From: Candidatus Latescibacterota bacterium
GTDB lineage: Bacteria; Latescibacterota; UBA2968; SICM01
Length of the DNA: 64,000 nt
NCBI GenBank assembly: GCA_009694805.1
Contig: SICM01000002.1
Coordinates: forward strand, 1-64,000
Reading direction: 5' to 3'
The notes under the pieces were generated by a model. It saw nothing but the letters and a program-made list of their open reading frames with translations. It was not told the DNA's origin and did no database searches. Of this stretch, positions 54,738 through 62,775 are shown in pieces. Both the position numbers and the translations under genes were made by a program. Every line of letters starts with the position of its first letter. Within the stretch, counting starts at the first letter, position 1.

Positions 54738-56180
54738 ATGTCGAATAACACACATCTCCTCAACGACGAACAGATGCGGCAGTTCATCGTGAACGGTTAC
54801 GTGACCGTGCAGGCCGACCTCCCCGCCGCGTCTCACGAGCACCTCTACGGGCGTCTGGAGGACGTGTACGCGAAAGTGGGGAACGAGGGGAACAACCTCC
54901 TGCCCCGGGTGCCCGAAATCCGGGAGGTGTTCGACTGCCCGGCAGTGCGGGGGGCCCTCTCGAGCCTGCTGGGCCAGAACTATCTGATGAACCCGCACCG
55001 TTACGGCCACCTCAATCCGTCAGGGGGACCCGGGCAGAAGTGGCACAAGGACAGCTACATCGACCACAACGTGCGCCACCCCCGCTTCCGGGCGATCCTG
55101 GCCTTCTACTATCCCCAGGACGTGACGGAGGACATGGGGCCGACGGGGATCCTGCCGGGCCGGCAGAACCACATCGAAATTTCGGACGTGGACCCGACCA
55201 AGACCGCCGAACCGGCGCTGCCGCTGTGCGGGGGGGCAGGCGCGGTGACGCTGGTGCATTTTGACTCCTGGCACCGGGCCACGCCCAACCGGAGCGAGAA
55301 GAAGCGCTACATGCTGAAGTTCCTGTTTGAGCGGATGGAGGAGCCCCGCGAGCCGTCCTGGAACTGCCGGGACGCCGCGTGGCAGGCCTCCGGGGAGGAC
55401 CCCACGCAGGGGCTGTCGAGAGGCGTGTGGGAATGGCTGGCCGGGACACAAGACAGGTCGGACGCGGCGGAGGAGGGGGGAGACGTCTCCCGGCTGATCG
55501 CCGGACTGCGGGACCCCTCGGAGACAACGCGCCTGAACGCCGTCTATGCGCTGGCGGCGATGGGAGGTCGCGCGGCGCCTGCGCTAATAGCGTCCCTGCA
55601 AGAGGAGGCGGATGCGGTCTTCGGACAGAACAGGGTCAACAACCCCGCCGATGTGCGGGGGAGGAACCCCATGGCCCCCTGCGCCGCGCACGCGCTGGCC
55701 GCCATAGGACATCTGGCTGTGCCGTTCCTGATCGACGCCCTGCGGGACGCGCGGTGGACCGTGCGCACAGCGGCCGCGGACACGCTGGGGGACATCGGCC
55801 CTCCGGCGCATGAGGCCGTCCCGGCGCTGACGCCCCTTCTGAAAGACGAACACTGGCGGGTCCGGCGTCACGCGGCGGAGGCCCTGGGCCTGGTCGGGGC
55901 ACAGGATGGGGAGACGGTGGCGGGATTGATCGGGTCCCTGCGCGACGAAGAGACGACCGTCCGCCTGAACGCCGCCCTGGCGCTGGCGAAGATCGGTCTG
56001 CCTGTAGAGGAGGCCATCCCCGCGCTGGCAGGATGCCTGGACGATGAGAACCGCTACGTCCGCTACTACGCGGCTGTGGGCCTGAGGCGGATCGACACGC
56101 CAAGCGCCCGGGAGACCCTGCTGGACGCCCTGTTCACCTCGCGGTGGTGTCCCATCACGACGAAGGAGAAGCCGTATTGA
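54738..56180 (+). CDS. Phytanoyl-CoA dioxygenase domain fused to C-terminal HEAT repeats
   Basis: KWHKDSYIDH ... VTLVHFDSWHRATPNRSEKKRY; then repeated LIAGLRDPSETTRLNAVYALAAMG, LIDALRDARWTVRTAAADTLGDIG, LTPLLKDEHWRVRRHAAEALGLVG, LIGSLRDEETTVRLNAALALAKIG. Confidence 0.88.
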   Translation: MSNNTHLLNDEQMRQFIVNGYVTVQADLPAASHEHLYGRLEDVYAKVGNEGNNLLPRVPEIREVFDCPAVRGALSSLLGQNYLMNPHRYGHLNPSGGPGQKWHKDSYIDHNVRHPRFRAILAFYYPQDVTEDMGPTGILPGRQNHIEISDVDPTKTAEPALPLCGGAGAVTLVHFDSWHRATPNRSEKKRYMLKFLFERMEEPREPSWNCRDAAWQASGEDPTQGLSRGVWEWLAGTQDRSDAAEEGGDVSRLIAGLRDPSETTRLNAVYALAAMGGRAAPALIASLQEEADAVFGQNRVNNPADVRGRNPMAPCAAHALAAIGHLAVPFLIDALRDARWTVRTAAADTLGDIGPPAHEAVPALTPLLKDEHWRVRRHAAEALGLVGAQDGETVAGLIGSLRDEETTVRLNAALALAKIGLPVEEAIPALAGCLDDENRYVRYYAAVGLRRIDTPSARETLLDALFTSRWCPITTKEKPY

Positions 56181-56196
56181 GCGTGAGAAAATTGTC

Positions 56197-57420
56197 ATGA
56201 CAGACCTTCCGGCATTCGCCATCGTGGGCATGGGCGGCTTCGCCAGGACGCACCTGAGCTACGTCCGTAAAACGGAGGAGGCCGGGCTGGGCAGGCACGT
56301 CGCACAGGTGGCTATCCCGGCGGACCAGGAGCGCTACCCCGAAGAGATCAGCGATCTGAAATCGCACGGGGTCGAGATCTACGCCTCCCTCCGCGAGATG
56401 CTCGCCGCCGCGCGTGACCGCATCGACGTCACCTGCATCCCCACCGGCATCCCCCTCCACCGCCCCATGGCCACGGCGGCCCTGGAGGCCGGGACGCACG
56501 TGCTCGTGGAGAAACCGGCCGCGGGCTGCATCCAGGACGTGGACGCGATGCTCCGGGCCCGCGACCACTCCGGAAAACACTGCGCCGTGGGCTATCAGCA
56601 CCTCTACCGCCCGGACACGCAGCGGATCAAAGCCTGGGTCTGCGAAGGCCGGCTGGGGAAGATCCGGCGCATCCGGACCTTCGGCTGCTGGCCCCGGGGA
56701 AGGACCTACTACACCCGCAACGGCTGGGCGGGCCGGCTGAGCGTGGAGGACACGTGGGTGCTCGACAGCCCTCACAACAACGCCCTGGCCCACGCCGTCA
56801 ACGCCATGAACTACCTGGCCTGCAGCCGTCCCGGGGAGTCCGCCGTGCCCCTGTCCATCCAGGCGGAACTCTACCGGGCGAACCCCATCGCGTCCGCCGA
56901 CACGGCGGTGTTCCGCGCCACCACGGACGAAGGGGCGGAGATCTTCTTCGCCGTGAGCCACTGCACAGACCAGACCCTCCACCCCGTCACGATCATAGAA
57001 GGGGAACGAGGCCGGGTCGAGTGGTCCTACTACGGAGAGACGAAGGTCCGGTGGAGCGACGGGTCAGAGCAGACATTCGAGAAGCCCGAAGCATCGCCCC
57101 GCGTCGCCGAGGACGTCGCCGAGGTCCTGCTGGGCCGGAAGGCCTCGCTCTATGGCCCGCTCGACGTGGCCCGCGCCCAGACCCTCTGCATCTGCGGGAC
57201 GTTCGAGTCCTCGGCCATTCACGACCTGCCCTCAAACCTGCGCATCGAAGACCCGGAGACAGACATCACCGCCGTCCGGGGCATGACGGAGGCGGTCTTG
57301 AGGGCCCATGAAAACGCCGCGCTCTTCTCCGAACTCGGCCTCCCGTGGGCCAGGGCGGGGGATCGGATCTCCCTGGAAGGGTACCGCTATTTCCCCACCT
57401 TCCGCCGCGACATGGTTTGA
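56197..57420 (+). CDS. Gfo/Idh/MocA family oxidoreductase
   Basis: FAIVGMGGFARTHLSYV; GTHVLVEKPAAGCIQDVDAM. Confidence 0.9.
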   Translation: MTDLPAFAIVGMGGFARTHLSYVRKTEEAGLGRHVAQVAIPADQERYPEEISDLKSHGVEIYASLREMLAAARDRIDVTCIPTGIPLHRPMATAALEAGTHVLVEKPAAGCIQDVDAMLRARDHSGKHCAVGYQHLYRPDTQRIKAWVCEGRLGKIRRIRTFGCWPRGRTYYTRNGWAGRLSVEDTWVLDSPHNNALAHAVNAMNYLACSRPGESAVPLSIQAELYRANPIASADTAVFRATTDEGAEIFFAVSHCTDQTLHPVTIIEGERGRVEWSYYGETKVRWSDGSEQTFEKPEASPRVAEDVAEVLLGRKASLYGPLDVARAQTLCICGTFESSAIHDLPSNLRIEDPETDITAVRGMTEAVLRAHENAALFSELGLPWARAGDRISLEGYRYFPTFRRDMV

Positions 57421-57464
57421 ATTCTTTTTCAGGTCTGTTTTCTCATCCCTCAAGGAGTCCGTCT

Positions 57465-59729
57465 ATGTCAGACTTTCAGAAGGTCGCATCCCTGCAGGAA
57501 AAGAGAAATGAGGCGTTGATGACCGGAAACCGATGTCTGGGCCAGAGAATCTCTTCCGAGGTCCTCCCCCTGCACGTGGACATCGAAACGACCGGGATGC
57601 TGGGAGAGGCGCAGACGCAGGCGTTCACCGCCCTGCAGATCGAAGCGGCCCGGACCGCGATCCGCTCCCTGGCCTCCCTGGCCAGAATCGGCGAACTGGA
57701 TCACCTGGGCGGCGGGCTGGAGCTGATTCCCTCCTTCCTCCTGACGCTGGCGCTGATGGATTACGAGCGTCGAGAGTTCACGATCGAACACGCCCACACC
57801 AGCGTGGGGTATTATTCGGCCCTTTCGGCCTTCGGGTTTATCGACCCGAATCTGGTGGTGGAAGGTTTCCGGAGGGGGCTGGACCTGCCCGGACACGTCT
57901 CCTGGGTGCCGGGCGGCACGCAGCAGAACGGAGGACGCCTCGGCGTGATGGTCCCCGTGGCCGTGGGGCAGGCCCTCGGCAAGCGGGCCGTCTACGGAAA
58001 GGGGAGCTGGGTGGTCGTCCACTGCGGAGACGCGGGCTGGATCTCAGGCCAGGCCCTCGACGGGTTCAACGGGGCCCACGTCCACCAGGCGCCGATCACC
58101 TTTGTGATGCACCGCAACGGCATCCAGCTCTCCGGCAGCACGCGGAGCATCATGGACAAAGACCCCCGGCCCATCATTCACGCCCTGGGCGTCGAGATCC
58201 TGGAGATCCCCTCCCTGCACGATATGACCGCCCTCTACCAGGCCTACCGCCAGGGCTATGCCCTCGCCCAGCAGGGGCGGCCCAGCCTGATCTATCCCAC
58301 GGGCTACCGCTCGGAGAAGGGCAGACGGGTGGACCTGCGGCTGTTCGGGGAGATGTACGGGATCCCGGAGGCCGTGGCGGAATTCGCGAAAAAACACGAC
58401 GTGCCCCTGGACCGGGAGGTCTGGATCCCGGGGTCGTTGATGAGTTTCCGGGACGTGGGGCCGATGCTGGAATGCCTCTTCCTGGTGAACGGCCTGCCGG
58501 GGGGGGCAGGGCACCACGACGGGCACATGAAGGGCCGGAACGAGGACGAGGTCCTGTCCAACCCCATGTTCCGGATGACCGAAGCGCAGACACAGGCCCT
58601 GAAGAGTCTCCGGAGTCAGCCCCCCAGAAAAGTAGTGACGGAGGCGCGGCCGGCCCCCGGCAGCCCCAACCTCTCGGTCCCGGCCGAGGCCATCGGAAAG
58701 GTGAAGCTCCCCGGGTCGGGCCAGAAGGCCAGCCCCCGCGACGGAACCCAGGCGGGCTACGCCCTGGTGGCCGAGCGCTTTCCGGACCGGGTGTTCGTGG
58801 TGAGCTGCGACCTGGACGCCTCCACCCGCCTGGCCAGGGCGCGGACCTTCCTGGCCCCGGACCACCAGTTCGAGATGAGCATCGAGGAGCAGGCCGCAGC
58901 CCTGATGGCGAACGGACTGGCCACGAGCACACGGGGGCCGCTCCTGAACGTGGTCTCCACCTTTGCGGCGTTCTTTGAGGGCATCGCCCGCGAGGGGATG
59001 GACATGTGGCAGTACCAGCGCAACCTCACGGGCGTCAACGAGGGCCTGAACGTGGTGTTCCACCTCTCGCACGTGGGGGCCTGCACCGGCCGCGACCACT
59101 TCTCCGGCTGGGGTCTGGACTGGGTCAACGTGGGCCTGACCTACCTGCCCTATCTCCACCGCTTCTACGCGCCAGCCGACGTGCGGATCGCCTTCCTGTC
59201 TGTGGTGGACATGGCCGCCCACTACGGTGGGCATATCATCGGGGTGCCCAGGGACAACCTCCCGGTTTTGGAGAAGCAGGACGGCGTCGGACCCCTGTGG
59301 GAGGCCGGCGACCCGTGGGAGGCGATCACCCGCTACCGGACCTATGCCGGGGCCAGGCGGGCGATCTTCGCCTTCGGAGCCCCGGCCTTCCTGGGGGCCG
59401 AGGCCGCCGAGGCGTTGAAGGGGCGCGGCATCCCCACGGACGTGGTCATCGTGAACGGACTGCCACTGCCGAAGGGTACCCTGGAAGGGCTGCTGGCGTC
59501 CTACCGCGAAGGGGTGGTGACGATTGAGGATGGGAAGATCGGGACGCCGGAGACCGGGGTGCGGGGGTTTGCGGGGCTGGTGGCCAGCGTGGCCGGCGGG
59601 CAGGGGATTGCGCACGCGCACCTGGGCATCACAGACCCCCGGATTGCGCCTTCGGACGGGCACATGGAGACCTGGGCGCACTTCGGGATCACGGCAGAGG
59701 CCCTGGTCGAGGCCGTGAGGGGATTATAA
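57465..59729 (+). CDS. Transketolase-like TPP enzyme
   Basis: ATG 57465 with AAGGAG; PGHVSWVPGGTQQNGGRLGVMVPVAVGQALG, CGDAGWISGQALDGFNGAHVHQAPITFVMHRNGIQ; transketolase pyrimidine-binding and C-terminal domains. Confidence 0.8.
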   Translation: MSDFQKVASLQEKRNEALMTGNRCLGQRISSEVLPLHVDIETTGMLGEAQTQAFTALQIEAARTAIRSLASLARIGELDHLGGGLELIPSFLLTLALMDYERREFTIEHAHTSVGYYSALSAFGFIDPNLVVEGFRRGLDLPGHVSWVPGGTQQNGGRLGVMVPVAVGQALGKRAVYGKGSWVVVHCGDAGWISGQALDGFNGAHVHQAPITFVMHRNGIQLSGSTRSIMDKDPRPIIHALGVEILEIPSLHDMTALYQAYRQGYALAQQGRPSLIYPTGYRSEKGRRVDLRLFGEMYGIPEAVAEFAKKHDVPLDREVWIPGSLMSFRDVGPMLECLFLVNGLPGGAGHHDGHMKGRNEDEVLSNPMFRMTEAQTQALKSLRSQPPRKVVTEARPAPGSPNLSVPAEAIGKVKLPGSGQKASPRDGTQAGYALVAERFPDRVFVVSCDLDASTRLARARTFLAPDHQFEMSIEEQAAALMANGLATSTRGPLLNVVSTFAAFFEGIAREGMDMWQYQRNLTGVNEGLNVVFHLSHVGACTGRDHFSGWGLDWVNVGLTYLPYLHRFYAPADVRIAFLSVVDMAAHYGGHIIGVPRDNLPVLEKQDGVGPLWEAGDPWEAITRYRTYAGARRAIFAFGAPAFLGAEAAEALKGRGIPTDVVIVNGLPLPKGTLEGLLASYREGVVTIEDGKIGTPETGVRGFAGLVASVAGGQGIAHAHLGITDPRIAPSDGHMETWAHFGITAEALVEAVRGL

Positions 59730-59737
59730 TCAGAGAC

Positions 59738-59907
59738 CACGAAATGGCATAGACTGCCCAGAATCAGGCGATCTATCGTTCAGGTGTAGGGGCGATCCTC
59801 TGTGATCGCCCTCGGCCTGAGACGACAGAATCGCCGGGCAGCCACAGAGGGCTGCCCCTACGTCCAGGGGTAAACCGCCTGGTTTGGGCCTCAGTCGCCA
59901 TTTCGTG
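59738..59907. repeat. 170-bp compound inverted repeat with family C-type hairpins inside
   Basis: Outer arms CACGAAATGGC / GCCATTTCGTG, second imperfect arms GACTGCCC..GGCG / CGCC..GGGC..AGTC, inner GTAGGGGCGATC...GATCGCCC and GGGCAGCC...GGCTGCCCCTAC. Confidence 0.85.
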
Positions 59908-59942
59908 ATATGAATGACAATGGTATCTATAGGAGATCGAGC

Positions 59943-62624
59943 GTGGGGATCAACCGGATCAAACTGACCGTGGAAAACGTGGGGGGAGTGGAGCGCCTGG
60001 CCTGGCCCGTCACGCAGGGGGTGCCGTTCGCGGAGGGAGGACTGGAGCGGAGCGCACCCGTGCGCCTGGTCACCTCCGAGGGCGAGTCCCTGCCGGTCCA
60101 GGCCACCTGCCTGACCACCTGGAGAGAGGACCTGAAACACGTCAAGTGGCTCCTGGTCGACTTCCAGACCGACCTGAAGCCCGACCAGACGCGGGAGGTC
60201 TTTCTGGAGTACGGTCCGGGGGTGACGGCTACGGTCCCGGATCAGACCGTGAAGGTGGAGCGAATCGAAGGCCGCACACGCATCGACACCGGCGCGATGC
60301 AGGTGGAGTTCCGCCCCCGAGACCCGGATTTCTTCGCCGCCTGCCGGGTGAAGACGCCTGGAGGCTGGCGGGACCTGATGTCCGGACGCCCCGGCCCCTT
60401 TCTCTACATGGTGGACCATCAGGGCGTGCCCTACGACTCCTTCGCAGCGGCTCCGCCGCCGTCGATCACCGTGGAAGACGCCGGCCCCCTGCGCGCCTCG
60501 GTCTGCCTCCGGGGCTACCACGCCTCGGAGGATGGACGGCGCTTCTGCCCCTACGTCCTGCGCATCCATCTCTTCGCCGGCAAGGCCGACCTCCGCTTTC
60601 ACCACACTTTCATCTTCGACCAGGACGTGGATCGGATCGAACTGTCGGAGGTGGGTGTCCGGTTCCCCCTGATCCTGGGCGATGGTCTGCGCATGGCGTT
60701 TGGAGGGGATCAGAGGTCTCACTGGGCGAAGCGATTCACGGAGGGACAGTTCCTTCAGACCTCGGATGTCGAATATCAGGTCACGCGGGACGGAGAGGCG
60801 TTCGGGACGGGGAGCAAGACGCGCGGCTGGGGGGGCCTGAGCGGTCGCGAGGGCGCCGCCATCGCGGTCCTGAAGGATCTGTGGCAGGAATATCCGAAGG
60901 GGATCGCCATCGACCAGGAAGGCATCAGCGTCCAGATCTGGCCCGCAGCCTGCGGGGAGACCCTCAAGTTCTCCACGCCCTGGAAAGAACGAGCCGCGTA
61001 CTTCAGCGGCTACTACGGGGACCCGAAGGTGTCGGTGGCCGCGCGGGACGAGGAGGGCTTCAAGCGCATCCTGGAACTCAACCCCACGGCCCCGCTCAAC
61101 CTGAAGAGTCTGGGCGGCGTCTCCTCCCGCGAGGACCTGCTCTGGGTGGAGGAGATGATCGCCCGGCATGCGCCCGGACGGACGGCGAGCTACAATGACA
61201 CGGGGACGGAGGACGGGTTCGGCGCGGCCAGGACCACGGAGTTCTGGCTGCGGCTGTCTCCGGAGGCGATTTCGGACGAGGCGGCGGAGGTCTTCGGCGT
61301 CTGCGTGCAGGAGCCGCTCATCGCCGTGACGGACCTGGCCTACGCCTGCGGCACAGGGGCGATGCGCGTGGTCGCGCCGTTCGACCCGGAGCGGTTCCCG
61401 GAGGTCGAGAAGGGTCTGGATGGCCTGTTCGAGCGCATCGTGGCCGGGCCCCGGCGCGTCCTGCGGACCTACGGAATGATCGACTACGGAGATCTGATGT
61501 GCTCGCACTGCGCCTCACCCGTGGCCATGTGGGGGCACTTCAAGGACGACCCCGACGTCATCGAAAAGATGAAGCACTGTGCCCGCTCCTACAACAATGA
61601 GGCCAACGATCAGGTCTACGCGGTCTGGGGGTTCTACACCCACACCGGCCAGCGCAAATACTTCCTGGCGGCCGATGCCTACGGCAGGCACATGGCGGAT
61701 GTGGACATCGCCCACGCCCGTCCGGACGGGTCGAAGGGCGGGCTGATGCACTACCACAACTGCCACCACTGGACCGGCGGCGGCTCGCCATCGCACACCT
61801 GCACCGCAGGGCTGATGCTTCAGTATTACCTGACAGGCAACCGCCGTATCTTCGACGTCTGCCGGGAGGTCGCGGACTGGGTCGTCGCCCACCAGGAACC
61901 CTGCGGCATCTACGGCAACAAAGGGGCCCTCGTCCGGGAGTACACCACGCCCCTGGCCAACCTCCTGGAGTTCTACCAGGCCACCTGGGAGCACGAATAT
62001 GGGGACCTGGCCCGGCGAAGCCTCAAATGGCTGCTGCTAGCCATGCCCGAGCCCGGCTGCTTCCCGGAGAGCATCTACACGGCCGGCGAGCGGGGGGACG
62101 AGGCGGAGGTGGTTCAGAACGGCTGGCACCTCCGGCAGGCAGGCGGGATGACCCCGCAGCTCCTCTACGACGCGACGCGCCTGTTCGGGGATCGCGCCCC
62201 CCTCTTCCAGCAGGCCCTGCTCGGCTTCGCGAACCGCTTCGCCTGGGGCCCGGAGACGGCCATCAACGAGGCTTTTCAGGTAGGTGAGGTGAAACGGATC
62301 GATCCCTACTTCAATGTCTCGATCATCGCCTACGCCTATGATCTGACGGAGGACCCGGCCTACGCCGCCTTCTGCCGCTACTACCTGCGCGAGCACTTTC
62401 CGAAGGTGGCAAAAGAGACGTCCTTCACCTACGTCTGCTGGGGGAGCCTGATTCCGCCCGTGATGGAGGCCGTGCGCCGGGCCGAGGCCAAACATGGCGC
62501 AGAGGCGCTGGAGCAGGCGGAGCAGGAATGGGTCCGGAAGATCGAAAAGTTGAAGCCTGAGTCGGCCCCCGCCGGACGGCCGGACCGGAGGTCCATCGGG
62601 GTGGTGAAGGGGTATGGTTCATGA
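59943..62624 (+). CDS. PL26 exo-rhamnogalacturonan lyase/YetA-like protein, paralog 2
   Basis: GTG 59943 with GGAG; VTQGVPFAEGGL...TWREDLKHVKWLLVDFQTDL; HYHNCHHWTGGGSPSHTCTAGLMLQYYLTGNRRIFDVCREVADW. Confidence 0.75.
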   Translation: MGINRIKLTVENVGGVERLAWPVTQGVPFAEGGLERSAPVRLVTSEGESLPVQATCLTTWREDLKHVKWLLVDFQTDLKPDQTREVFLEYGPGVTATVPDQTVKVERIEGRTRIDTGAMQVEFRPRDPDFFAACRVKTPGGWRDLMSGRPGPFLYMVDHQGVPYDSFAAAPPPSITVEDAGPLRASVCLRGYHASEDGRRFCPYVLRIHLFAGKADLRFHHTFIFDQDVDRIELSEVGVRFPLILGDGLRMAFGGDQRSHWAKRFTEGQFLQTSDVEYQVTRDGEAFGTGSKTRGWGGLSGREGAAIAVLKDLWQEYPKGIAIDQEGISVQIWPAACGETLKFSTPWKERAAYFSGYYGDPKVSVAARDEEGFKRILELNPTAPLNLKSLGGVSSREDLLWVEEMIARHAPGRTASYNDTGTEDGFGAARTTEFWLRLSPEAISDEAAEVFGVCVQEPLIAVTDLAYACGTGAMRVVAPFDPERFPEVEKGLDGLFERIVAGPRRVLRTYGMIDYGDLMCSHCASPVAMWGHFKDDPDVIEKMKHCARSYNNEANDQVYAVWGFYTHTGQRKYFLAADAYGRHMADVDIAHARPDGSKGGLMHYHNCHHWTGGGSPSHTCTAGLMLQYYLTGNRRIFDVCREVADWVVAHQEPCGIYGNKGALVREYTTPLANLLEFYQATWEHEYGDLARRSLKWLLLAMPEPGCFPESIYTAGERGDEAEVVQNGWHLRQAGGMTPQLLYDATRLFGDRAPLFQQALLGFANRFAWGPETAINEAFQVGEVKRIDPYFNVSIIAYAYDLTEDPAYAAFCRYYLREHFPKVAKETSFTYVCWGSLIPPVMEAVRRAEAKHGAEALEQAEQEWVRKIEKLKPESAPAGRPDRRSIGVVKGYGS

Positions 62625-62775
62625 TTGAATACATGTAGTTAGGAAAACCCCAGAAATGCAGCCAGTTCTCAGGATAACTCCTCGCACAGGAGAAGCGCCT
62701 ATGAGTCGTATCTAACCCAAATCACCCCTTTCCTGAATCCGACTACTCAAACGCACATCGGGGAGGAACAAGATC

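Noticed and set aside
58044-61508. Minus-strand ORFs of 545 and 592 aa
   Set aside because: Antisense to transketolase-like and PL26-like genes, composition typical of GC-rich shadow frames.
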